The notes beneath the pieces are model-generated. The model was not told the origin of the DNA. It saw nothing but the letters and a program-made list of their open reading frames with translations, and ran no database searches. This document shows, piece after piece, positions 36,701 through 45,884 of a stretch of DNA of 64,000 bases; positions within the stretch are counted from its first letter, which is position 1, and every line of letters begins with the position of its first letter. The DNA lies in assembly GCA_017654935.2 (NCBI GenBank), contig CM065706.1, positions 17,483,452-17,547,451 of the forward strand, read 5' to 3'. The DNA comes from Phymorhynchus buccinoides. Its lineage: Eukaryota; Mollusca; Gastropoda; Neogastropoda; Raphitomidae. The translations under genes were made by a program, and so were the position numbers.

Positions 36701-36801
36701 GCCGCTAGCTAGTGGATGCTACGGAAAAATTTGCCATGCTACTGAAAATTGATGGCTGGGCTACTGATTGGGAAAATTCCAAGTAGGCAGGTCTGCAGTC
36801 A

Positions 36802-36972
36802 GTGTGTGCTTGTAAACGTGGCATGTTTCTTAGCTGTGAAAATGGAAGGTGAGAAACATTCTGACTTTGATCAGTTTTCCTATGATGAGTGCTACGATAA
36901 TTTGCCTCATAGTCATAATGAATTTGATCTGCTACAATAGACTGCGTAAATCAAAGCAGGCAGAGTGATCCA
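36802..36972 (+). other. Short frame left of the inverted-repeat element
   Basis: A 32-codon frame (ATG at 36842) encodes an acidic peptide starting MEGEKHSDFDQ and stopping at 36938-36940. It may be the N-terminus of a transposon protein whose continuation lies beyond the element at 36973-38306 (an acidic stretch DGDDDSGEELDDEN at about 38396-38437). The link is speculative. Confidence 0.25.
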
Positions 36973-37059
36973 CGTTGGTAAGAGTGATCTCCCTTGAAGT
37001 TCATAGCACTTCCCTTCATATTTTTACTTGCACACACAGACACTTCTTACTTGCAGTGT

Positions 37060-37062
<3 letters not shown>

Positions 37063-37138
<76 letters not shown>
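37063..37138. repeat. (CT)n microsatellite
   Basis: About 37 CT units with a single interruption lie just inside the left inverted arm. Confidence 0.97.
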
Positions 37139-37139
<1 letters not shown>

Positions 37140-37299
37140 AACTTGAATAAGAGGAAGATTGAATAAGAGGTTTGTGGTGTGCAACGCATAATTTTGTCTA
37201 GTCACGCACGCACACACACGTGCATGCACACACAACCAACAAAACCAAATGTCTCTCTGTCTCTGTCTCAAGGTCAGACACACAACACACACACACTCA

Positions 37300-37761
37300 C
37301 AGGGTTCGCACGGTCTTTGAAAGTCTTTGAGAAATGGAGTGCCATTTTCAAGTCTTTGAAAATTGGCTGTGGTCTGTGAAAATTGTGAAATGGTTTGTGA
37401 AAAAGTCATTGAGGCCATAACATTTTTGTTGTTTGCTTCCAGAATTAAGAAAGAAGCCATTTAATTTGGTTTATTTTCTGATATCCGCGGTTCCGACGAT
37501 ATAGTTCTGTCTAGCAGACATCCTCGATTTGTTGAGAGTTACTTTCCTTCACTATGTCTGGGTCTTTTGGTTGCACAGGTGCAACTTGAATGATCGTGAT
37601 CGAAGCAATCATCATCAAATAGAAAAGAATGGGTTTTTTTCAGTTTATAAGCTTTAATGGGATTGTATGTCGTAAGAGGTCTTTGAAAATAGGATAAAGG
37701 GTCTTTGAAAAGGTCTTTGAAAGTTTGTGAATTTTGGTATCATAAATCTGTACGAACCCTG
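37300..37761. mobile_element. CAGGGTTC-ended MITE, copy 2 (462 bp)
   Basis: It starts CAGGGTTCGCACGGTC and ends CTGTACGAACCCTG, with the same subterminal gtctttgaaa repeats as copy 1 at 21252-21644. The two copies differ mainly by an internal indel. It is inserted within AC-repeat sequence. Confidence 0.8.
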
Positions 37762-37764
37762 ACT

Positions 37765-37769
37765 CGCAC

Positions 37770-37819
<50 letters not shown>
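37765..37819. repeat. (AC)n microsatellite
   Basis: About 26 AC units begin immediately after the MITE end. A shorter AC tract lies at 38179-38225. Confidence 0.95.
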
Positions 37820-37820
<1 letters not shown>

Positions 37821-38306
37821 AAAAACACAGCACAAACCTCTTATTCAATCTTCCTCTTATTCAAGTTATTCAAGATTGAGAGAGAGAAAGAGTGTGTGTA
37901 ATTTTGTGTGCATAATTTTGTCTACATTCACACACACACACGCGTGCGTGTGCGCATGCACGCACACAGACACATGCGTGCATACACAACCAGCAAAACC
38001 AAATTATGTCTCTCTCTCTCTGTCTCTGTCTCAAGGTCAGACACACACAACACACACACACACACAGCACAAACCTCTTATTCAATCTTCCTCTTATTCA
38101 AGTTATTCAAGATTGAGAGAAGAGAGAGAGAAAGAAAGAGAGTGTGTGTAATTTTGTGTGCATAATTTTGTCTACATTCACACACACACACACACACACA
38201 CTCGCGCACACACACGCACACACACTGCAAGTAAGAAGTGTGTGTGTGCAAGTAAAAATATCAAGGAAAGTGTTATGAACTTCAAGGGAGATCACTCTTA
38301 CCAACG

Positions 38307-39330
38307 CCAAATAAGCCAGGAAGAGTTATTTCCGAATATGGCCTATTGACAGAAGAAGAGAGCTCAGTTAGCGGCAGTTATTGAAGCGCACATAGATGGT
38401 GATGATGATAGTGGTGAGGAGTTAGATGATGAAAACTTACCTTTGTTCTACACTCAACCTAGTTTTGAGTGGATTGGAAGCAATCATACCCCAGTAGCCA
38501 CTCAAATCCACAAGCCAATCTAGCACGTTCATCCCATTCACAGATCTGCTTTCCTTGCGGATTTGTCCGAAAAATATGTTTTGAGACCTCTGATTATCAG
38601 AGATGAGATTTTTTCCTCCTTTTTGATAGCCCCAGAGGTCATTTTTGAGATCAGTGTAAATCAATTGAGAAACTTGGGGGTGGGTGTTAGGTTTTGTGTT
38701 GAATCGTAAGTGTGGCAAGACATTTTCTTCTTCATCGGTTCATTCTCGTTTCCAGTTTCTGCTTGGGGCTGCCAAGACTGCTCTATTTATCATTACTTTG
38801 CAGTTGGCAACACTGAAATCGGAAGTTATTCATTTGCTGATGAAACCTACTCCGGGCCACGGACCCCTGGCTTCTTTTTTCCTCTTTGGTTTTCTGAGAA
38901 TCTCATCTCTGATTATGCTATTACAGTCAGCAACAAAAAATTCTGCATTTCCGCTGAACGAGTGCGAAGAAAAGAAGAAGAATTTGAAAGAAGGCGTTGT
39001 GTTTAAACCGCACTTGGCACTGTCGTCAGCTATCCACGCTAGTGATGTCCCTTGAATTGTTACTTCCGCTCAGTTCACTTCCTGTTTACTATAGCGCCTT
39101 TTTGTAGGTGCGATCGCAGTTATGCCGAAAAAACAACACGTAAGTGCCGATGTGTAATATCGCCGCTCCCTCCCTCTCAACCAGGCAGTTGTCGATGTTG
39201 GGTTTGGACGGGAAGTTTGCAGTGTGACAAAAGTACCAACAGTATCGAAAAATTCTGGTGGAAGGATTTCTTGGCTGGCAAAATTACAAAGATGCCTGAA
39301 ATTACTGATTTCAGAGCTTGAGATTACTGA
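38307..39330 (+). other. Unclassified stretch with decayed frames
   Basis: Interrupted + strand frames include an acidic segment (GEELDDENLPLF) and later WKDFLAG and similar phrases. The mixture of moderately coding-like composition and stops suggests a decayed transposon protein, possibly continuous with the short frame at 36842. I cannot assign a family. Confidence 0.3.
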
Positions 39331-39760
39331 CAGTGAAGATTTGGGGTAAACAGGTCTGCATTCAGATGAAGCCCACTTCCAACAGCCACTACATTAAAGT
39401 TCATTTCTTGGATCAGGATCAGGACATTTTAGGACAACCAGGGACCTACACCGGTCCCCGTGAACTTTTCGGGAAATTTCACTTTCCTCACTTTTCTCTG
39501 TGTTCTCGGGTTTTTTTAAAAGTTGTGCTTTGGGGTTTTGTGTGTGTGCTGAAAATCGATTCCTTGCAAAGCATTTCATACAGCATGTTTGTTGTTTTTA
39601 GGTAAGGCCAGTATGGATTTCACTATTTGAAAGGATACATTTATCCTTTGTTGTCATTGACCCATCTCATTTTGTTTTTCAAGTGAGAATGATGATGCAC
39701 TGGAGAAACCCATTATTCTCTGTATATAGTGGCTAATTCATGTTTTCTGTGGTTTTATAG

Positions 39761-42700
39761 GTGAGACCCATGAGCAGCAGCACTCAGGGGGGGCGACGCG
39801 TGGTGATGCTGCCAGGCAGTGCAGCGGGCAGAGGCATCAACATCGTTCACCCTGCACCCACCACCCTCTCCCCTTCAACCTTCTCCTCCTCCGGCGCTGC
39901 CCCGGTCAGGTACCAGCTGATCTCCAAGGCGGACGGCACTCGCATCCTGACCCAGATCACCGCCTCTCCTTCCTCCCCTCCTCCCCCATCCAGCTCGGTG
40001 CGCGTGGCCTTGGAGGGAGGGGAAGGGGGCACCCGCCTGGTCAGCATCTCCTCCCCGTCCCGCTCGGCGCACGAAGTGGCGGACACTGTGGGCTTTCCCG
40101 GCTCCCTGACCACAATCTCACCTTCGGCTAGCTCCATGGTGGGCACCCCTCTGCTGGAGGCGCGCAGCAGCAACATCCGGGCGTCCATTGTGGACTCTGT
40201 CATCACCTCGAGCCACACCTCCACTACCCCCATCATCATCTCCCCGCCTGCGGGGAGCGCGGAAACCAAACCCATCACGGTGTCCGCTTCTTCCCCGGCT
40301 GTGAACACGGTCCTGGCCCAGCCCGAGCAGCCCTCACACCCCAGTCAGGCCAGCCATCTGGACTCGGACCCCGGGGCTGGGAGATCTTCTTCCCCTCCTC
40401 TGCTGGACATCCGCCATCATCTGACGTACCGCTCAGAGCCTGTGCTGGGTGCCGCTCCTGAGCCTGCCAAAGAGCCTGAACCCGTGGAAGATGAAGTGCT
40501 GTCGGAGAACGAAGCTGAGCTGGACCTGGTCGGCCTGGCCGACTCGGACTGGAAGCGGGCCAAGCCGAGCGGCCCCACTCCCCGCGGAGCCAAGCGGGGC
40601 AGAGGGCGAGGGGGCAGAGGCAGAGGTCGGGGCAGAGGCAAAGGTCGGGGTAAAGGTCGAGGAATGGCCAAGATAGCGCCAAGTCTCCTGGCTGCTGAAG
40701 AAATGTTGCCCAACCCCACTGTGGTGAGGACTGTACAACTGGTAGGAGAGGCTGCGGGGCTGCCGCAGGCCACCTTCCCTTCAGGGGACCCCGCTTCTGC
40801 CGATAGCCAGGACAACACAGACAGCAGCTCCTCCTTGCTCCGGGAAATGCCTGCTTCAGAAGTGGTGTCCGAGGAATCCGTGGACATGGAGGTGAGCGAC
40901 AACAGCCAGAACATGTACAGCCCACAGAAATCCTCTGACATGGAGGCAACAACCCCCAACGCCAGCGTGGTCACTGAGGCGGTGCAGTCCATAGAGCTGG
41001 GGTCCGGGGGTGCCCTATATGCCTCTTCCCAGGTGGAGCAGGACCAATTTGGCAGTGCCCCCAGCTATGAGGAGGTGCAGGACATGTCCATGGAGGTGGT
41101 GGAGCAGGAGGTGGTCACCTCGGAACTGCCTCTGGTTGAGGAGGAGGTCACTGTGGGCGAAGAAGTGGTAGAATCCACCCCTCTCCAAGAGATTGTCCCA
41201 ATGAGCGAAATATTGGAAGAGAACAGTGTCCAAGTGGTTCAGGAAGACTTTGACACAGGCAGGAAGGGCAGGAGGCGCAGGTCGGGGGGCCAGAGCCCTC
41301 GCAGAAGCAGAAAGTCATCTGGCTCTTCCAGTCTGAGCCCTAGAGGGAGAAGAAAGTCTTCAGCAACTGCCGCAGAGGACACTACTACAGAAAGCATGGA
41401 GGTTGAAGCATCAGCGTTGCAATCAAGCCTTGTGTCGAGTCCCTTCGCTTCTCCTGTCAGAGGTAGCCCTCACAAATCCCCGGCTGCTTCCCCAACTACT
41501 GGTAGTCCCTTGAAATCCCCAGCTGTTTCTGCTGCCGAGGGAGAGAGCCCTGCCGCATCTCCGGTGCACTCTCCAGCAAAAAGTCCACGAAAATCCCCCT
41601 ACTCCTCCCCTACTAGGAAGTCGCCCCAGGCCTCTCCTACGAGAATGACGAGCAAGTCTCCTCATGGATCTCCCACCAGAGTGACTGTGCAGTCTCCAGG
41701 GCAAGATAGCCCTGTCAAGTCCCCTGTGTCGTCCCCTCAGAGACTGCAGCCTGTGTATGAAGCTGTGGAGGGACAGATGGAAACGGTGGTTGAATCGGAA
41801 GTAAAGGCCAGTGCTGAAACATCAGAACTGACTACTACACAGGAGGAAAAATACATGGGTGAGGGACCTGGAACCAGCAGTGCCAAGAACGATGAGGACT
41901 TAGATACGGAACAACCTGAGAAAATCATTCCACCTCCTAAAAAGAGAGGTCGCAAGCGACAGCTTTCACGCAGAAGCAGACAACAGACGGATGAAGTTGT
42001 TCTATTGGCACCTCTTGAGAATGAACAGCTCTCCTTGAATAAAATCCAGAATGTTGATGAACAAGAGACAGCCGAACGGATCGTTTCCATCCCATCCCCA
42101 TTGCTGACTGCCAGACCCAGTGCATCTTCTGAGCTCGCTTCGACTTCAACAAATGATCCTTCTCAAGAGAATGCGCCTGTGGTACCTGACCAAGTTGAGG
42201 AACAGAGTGTAGGTCTCGCAGAACCTGGACCATCCTCACACCCAGCAGAGAATGTGTCAACCCAAGATGCTGAATCGGTGCTGCCCCAGCCACAGGCAGA
42301 CTGCCCAGACCTCTGTCAATCTACTGTCCATCAGGAAGTTTCAGAACTTGACGATAGCAAGGCTGCGCCTGTAACTGCATCGGGAAAAGGGAGGAAGCGG
42401 CGGGGACGTCAGAGCAAAGGAAGGAAACAGAAACCACAACCTGCCAGCATGGGCCAGGAGATTGAGTTGCCTGCAGAATCGGGTTTGCCTTCAGAGGAAA
42501 AAATTGACATCCCACCCATGGACCTGGAAACTTCAGCAGAGGCGCCTGTGGATGACAGCATGCAGCAAGATGTGGAAAAAGCCAATCAAGCAACAGTGGA
42601 GCCCTTTCTAGAATCTGTGAATATGACAGATGCAACAGTAGAAGAAATGCCCCTGCCAGTTTCGCCAGTGACACCAAAAAAGAGACGAGGAGGGTGGCGT

Positions 42701-45190
42701 TCTAAAAGAGGTAGTGTGGAGAAAACTTCTGAAGTGAAGTCAGTTGCGGAAGACAGGAAGCAGATGACAGAGGTAACAGCTATTTCTGATAATCTGTCCT
42801 CTGAGGATGGAACCCCAGCTGTTGATGCGAGTCAAGCACTGACATCAGTGGCAAATGACACGGATTCCTCTGTGGACAGAACAGGGGACTTGCAGCAAGA
42901 TGTGGCTGAAGAGGCAGTTGTAGCTGAACCCAGCTCCCAGGGTGAGGTAGAACCCTCCACATCAACACCAATAGTGCTCACTCCAAGTCGTCAGCAGCCA
43001 AAACAGAGACGAGGCCGCCCGCCCAAAAAGAGACGCCAACCGGCAGCAAAGAAACGCAGCACAGTGCCTGCAGATGAGAAGGCTGAAGGCCCAGCGGAAC
43101 CCCTTCCTGATGCCGACGTCAGTGTTGGTGAAGGACTTTATGACAAAGCTGAAAAAAGTTTCTCAGTGTTTGTGCAAGAAGAAAAAGCTGAGGAGGCGCA
43201 AGGGGCCAAGACGGAGGTCTGTGCCGTGGAGGCGGTGCAACAGGCAGAAGGCATGGAGGTAGATCAGGCAGAGGAAGTTCCCCCAGCTGTTGAGGAGGTT
43301 AAAGCTGCTGGCAGGGTTGATCAGGACTTGGCAAATAAAAAGGCCCAAGAGGACATTAATGCTAGTGTGTGTGCCGATGAGGGAGCACCCTTTTCAATCG
43401 AAAAACTGGCTGAAACTGAGCAGTCCACCAGCCACACACCTGCTCTTCCACAGAAAAAACGTGGACGGCCACGAAAAATGACAAAGAGTGTTCAGAAACA
43501 AACCACGGAAGATCAATTCACTGGGGACTTAACGAATGTCAGTATGCAAGAAGAGGAAAAGGTTGATTATGTGGCACGAGGAGATCAAAATGCAATGGAA
43601 ATAGCTGAGACTGCTGTTGACTCTGCACAGACATTCGATCATGAACATGCTGCAGTCGTCTCTGTTCAGACTGATCTTGAACAAAAAGTGTCTTCTTCAG
43701 AAAGTCCGGCACCAGCTAAAAGAGGAAGAGGTCGTCCACCTAAATCGGTGACAAAACCCACTAAAGAAAACACTGATGGGAATGTGGAAGCACAGGTGTT
43801 GACCGACAGTCAACAAGATCAGGTTGAAGCAAGTAGCAACTTTGTCCAGCTCAATGCTGAAAAGAGTCCAACTTTAGACCAAACCCCGGTGACCCTCGGC
43901 AAAAAACAAAGGGGTAGAAAGAAAGGATCTGGCAAATTAGACGTGATTATTTCACCGAAAAATCTTGCTGCCCAAAGTCAGGCCGAGTCTTTTCCCAAAG
44001 CCACTCCATCTCCTCTTAAAACTACCAATAGAGCAGTTGATCACAGTCCACGTGAAAAGTCTCCTTATGCCAGAGACAATATCTTTGACATTATGAATGA
44101 AGTCAGCCCCTCTTCAAGGGGAAAACAGTTGGGGAAAATGTTCCGTAAAGCAAAATCACCGAAAGGCAAAGCCAGCAAAGACTCTTTCAAAAGCCGTTCT
44201 CCCAAAGGTGTCAGCAATAACAGACAGGCTTCTTTAACGAGCGAAGCAGTGGTAGTGAGGCGCAGGAGTTATCCATTCAACCGACGCAGCCCCGCCCATT
44301 CTGCTATCTTCTCAACGCCTAGCAGCCGAAAGCTTTTAATGCAGTCCGCACATGCCAGATCCCATTCCCAAGGGGCAGTGGTGGTACGAAGGCGGCCACG
44401 TCCCTTGGCCTCCCCAGACATTTTAGCTCCCCCGCTAGCCTCTCACATCTCCCCGGTGAGGCCACTGGGGCAAACAGACTATTCAGAGGGCTACTGCTCT
44501 GTACTCGTCAAACGCAGGAAGCCTGCTGACTGGAGCGTCGGCTCTCACAAACCACAGGAGTCTTCTCATTCAGATCAATTCTCCAGGAACAGAGACTCAC
44601 AGAATGGTGGTGGTAACAGTGGTAGGCGGTATTCCAGAGATAAGTCGATAATCTTGGCAACAGTGGACGGTAGAGAAAAGGCAGCTATGTTAACAGATAC
44701 TGTGGTGGTTTCAGCTTCTGTGGGTGCTGGTGAGGACAATTTGGCATCAACCAGTGTGGACAGTTCTGTTTTAAAGGAACACTCCGCGAAAGTGTTAAAA
44801 ACATCCCAGTCAGGGAAAAGGTCAAGGACTAGTAAAGGGCACGTGAAAGAAGTAGAAACCTCTGTGCAAGAACAAAGGGCAGGGGCCTCTGTAGGCAGTG
44901 TAGCGAATCAAAAGGCTCTGGAGAAACAGTCCAGCGTGAGCTCAGCCGACGAACTGGGGTCGGTGACAGAGTGTGAAGAGAAAACCAAACCAGTGACTCC
45001 CCATGCTCCTGACGGTTGGTTGGACGCATCCCTGTCATCTCCAGTTTCAGAAGGGTCATCCTCCATTCGTCGTTCCTCACGACCTGTGGTGCCGTCACAG
45101 CGCATGAAGGAGTCTGGCATCTTGAAACGAAGGCTGTCTGGGTCCGAGGCCACAGAGCCCAACCCAAAGAAGATCAAGGCAGATGTGTAG
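39761..45190 (+). CDS. USPL1: USPL1-like SUMO isopeptidase, giant last exon with AT-hooks
   Basis: A 5,430-nt exon entered in phase 0 after gtggttttatag, with the first codon GTG (Val) continuing from CAG at 28223-28225, and ending at TAG 45188-45190. It encodes 1,809 mostly disordered residues: a Ser/Pro/Thr-rich start; a GRG/GKG tract (40588-40665); acidic segments with MEV/MEVSD phrases; a cluster of SP/TP sites with basic neighbours (41440-41740, e.g. SPRKSPYSSPTRKSP), probable CDK/MAPK targets; and AT-hook-like motifs KKRGRKRQ (about 41938), RRGRPPKKRR (about 43007), KKRGRPRK (about 43453), KRGRGRPPK (about 43717) and KKQRGRKKG (about 43903). The C-terminus ends PNPKKIKADV. Vertebrate USPL1 has only about 600 residues after the domain and, as far as I recall, no AT-hooks. 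It suggests DNA or chromatin tethering; this is inference. Confidence 0.88.
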   Translation: MRPMSSSTQGGRRVVMLPGSAAGRGINIVHPAPTTLSPSTFSSSGAAPVRYQLISKADGTRILTQITASPSSPPPPSSSVRVALEGGEGGTRLVSISSPSRSAHEVADTVGFPGSLTTISPSASSMVGTPLLEARSSNIRASIVDSVITSSHTSTTPIIISPPAGSAETKPITVSASSPAVNTVLAQPEQPSHPSQASHLDSDPGAGRSSSPPLLDIRHHLTYRSEPVLGAAPEPAKEPEPVEDEVLSENEAELDLVGLADSDWKRAKPSGPTPRGAKRGRGRGGRGRGRGRGKGRGKGRGMAKIAPSLLAAEEMLPNPTVVRTVQLVGEAAGLPQATFPSGDPASADSQDNTDSSSSLLREMPASEVVSEESVDMEVSDNSQNMYSPQKSSDMEATTPNASVVTEAVQSIELGSGGALYASSQVEQDQFGSAPSYEEVQDMSMEVVEQEVVTSELPLVEEEVTVGEEVVESTPLQEIVPMSEILEENSVQVVQEDFDTGRKGRRRRSGGQSPRRSRKSSGSSSLSPRGRRKSSATAAEDTTTESMEVEASALQSSLVSSPFASPVRGSPHKSPAASPTTGSPLKSPAVSAAEGESPAASPVHSPAKSPRKSPYSSPTRKSPQASPTRMTSKSPHGSPTRVTVQSPGQDSPVKSPVSSPQRLQPVYEAVEGQMETVVESEVKASAETSELTTTQEEKYMGEGPGTSSAKNDEDLDTEQPEKIIPPPKKRGRKRQLSRRSRQQTDEVVLLAPLENEQLSLNKIQNVDEQETAERIVSIPSPLLTARPSASSELASTSTNDPSQENAPVVPDQVEEQSVGLAEPGPSSHPAENVSTQDAESVLPQPQADCPDLCQSTVHQEVSELDDSKAAPVTASGKGRKRRGRQSKGRKQKPQPASMGQEIELPAESGLPSEEKIDIPPMDLETSAEAPVDDSMQQDVEKANQATVEPFLESVNMTDATVEEMPLPVSPVTPKKRRGGWRSKRGSVEKTSEVKSVAEDRKQMTEVTAISDNLSSEDGTPAVDASQALTSVANDTDSSVDRTGDLQQDVAEEAVVAEPSSQGEVEPSTSTPIVLTPSRQQPKQRRGRPPKKRRQPAAKKRSTVPADEKAEGPAEPLPDADVSVGEGLYDKAEKSFSVFVQEEKAEEAQGAKTEVCAVEAVQQAEGMEVDQAEEVPPAVEEVKAAGRVDQDLANKKAQEDINASVCADEGAPFSIEKLAETEQSTSHTPALPQKKRGRPRKMTKSVQKQTTEDQFTGDLTNVSMQEEEKVDYVARGDQNAMEIAETAVDSAQTFDHEHAAVVSVQTDLEQKVSSSESPAPAKRGRGRPPKSVTKPTKENTDGNVEAQVLTDSQQDQVEASSNFVQLNAEKSPTLDQTPVTLGKKQRGRKKGSGKLDVIISPKNLAAQSQAESFPKATPSPLKTTNRAVDHSPREKSPYARDNIFDIMNEVSPSSRGKQLGKMFRKAKSPKGKASKDSFKSRSPKGVSNNRQASLTSEAVVVRRRSYPFNRRSPAHSAIFSTPSSRKLLMQSAHARSHSQGAVVVRRRPRPLASPDILAPPLASHISPVRPLGQTDYSEGYCSVLVKRRKPADWSVGSHKPQESSHSDQFSRNRDSQNGGGNSGRRYSRDKSIILATVDGREKAAMLTDTVVVSASVGAGEDNLASTSVDSSVLKEHSAKVLKTSQSGKRSRTSKGHVKEVETSVQEQRAGASVGSVANQKALEKQSSVSSADELGSVTECEEKTKPVTPHAPDGWLDASLSSPVSEGSSSIRRSSRPVVPSQRMKESGILKRRLSGSEATEPNPKKIKADV

Positions 45191-45880
45191 CGCTTATTTC
45201 TGCTCAGTTGGTGTTCTTATTGGTGTTGAACAGTGACCATGCGTTGTATACAGCCATGTAGAGTCCGTTTCCAATCCTCATTTGTTCACTAAACGTTTAA
45301 TCGCTTGAGGGTTTTTAAAATATTATTACTATTCATGATGACTTTCATTATCTTCAAATTCACGTTCCAGTGCATTTTTTATTTATTTGTTTTCAGTTTT
45401 GAACTGTTATAAAAAATGAATGCAGAAGCAAATTTGTGAGAACTACAATTCTGCTTGTCAATGCCATTTACCATTTAGATGTGCTTGACAGAAGGAGAGA
45501 GAGAAATGTACGTATGACTATGTGACTTCTTCAGTCTTTGGGAAAGGCGTTTGGGAAAAGCTGAAAATGGAAATGTATCTTCGTATCAAGGATTTGAACA
45601 GTTCTGGTTGTAGGGTACAATTTTTTTCAGGAAAACTTTATAACTACTGCACACTTAAGACTAGAGAGTGAATTTAGCAAGTTAAAAAAAAAGTTTTCTC
45701 ATAAAAAGGGTAGTATACAAATCCCAGGCTTGACTCTAAATTACAAAAAGAAAAATCCTATGGCCATATGGGGCAACATACTCGTATAAATGGAAAATAA
45801 TGAGTAGACAATGTGAGGTTTCATGGACTCTCTTGGTTTGACTTACTTAGACGCTCCCGCGTTGTGCCCTCCAACGGCTC
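45191..45880 (+). other. Probable 3'UTR start of the USPL1-like gene
   Basis: AT-rich sequence follows the stop codon without coding potential. I see no AATAAA in the first few hundred bases; one occurs at 47986-47991. The UTR end is therefore undetermined. Confidence 0.5.
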
Positions 45881-45884
45881 CTGT

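Larger units (their letters stand above)
29942..36795 (+). mobile_element. hAT-like DNA transposon remnant (6.85 kb) with nested repeats
   Basis: The left end CAGACCTGCCTACT (29942-29955) is exactly inverted at the right end (36782-36795), and both are flanked by cagtca (29936-29941 and 36796-36801), a 6-bp target duplication. Subterminal gctacgg motifs recur at both ends. Near the left end an ATG at 30186 starts a basic Ser/Lys-rich N-terminus, and after a break the frame near 30410-30475 reads HGGRDD-type sequence with H...H spacing, like the BED-type zinc finger of hAT transposases. The catalytic region is not visible. Much of the interior is later insertions and simple repeats, so the pairing of the two ends should be checked. 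Confidence 0.6.
36973..38306. mobile_element. Long inverted-repeat element with microsatellite core (1.33 kb)
   Basis: The left arm starting CGTTGGTAAGAGTGATCTCC (36973) is the near-exact reverse complement of the right arm ending at 38306; the match runs about 90 bp up to acttcttacttgcagtgtg. The core contains (CT)n at 37063-37138, a CAGGGTTC MITE, (AC)n at 37765-37819 and 38179-38225, and two direct copies of a caaacctcttattcaatc block (about 37836 and 38079). No coding sequence. Confidence 0.7.
28226..39760 (+). other. Large last USPL1-like intron (11.5 kb, phase 0)
   Basis: Bounded by gtgagg and gtggttttatag. It contains poly-C runs (28947-28960, 29027-29044), a tandem-like block of cgacaat-containing repeats (29205-29325), a 6.85 kb hAT-like element, a long inverted-repeat microsatellite element and an unclassified GC-moderate stretch at 38307-39330. 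I cannot exclude a small extra exon, but none is required because phase 0 meets phase 0. Confidence 0.7.

Noticed and set aside
38437..39330. Decayed piggyBac transposase
   Set aside because: An acidic N-terminal-like stretch is suggestive, but I could not find the catalytic Asp blocks or the C-terminal Cys-rich motif, so no family was assigned.
39847..40992. Antisense frames over 150-220 codons opposite the last exon
   Set aside because: They mirror codon bias of the + strand exon, which has the domain-bearing continuous frame.
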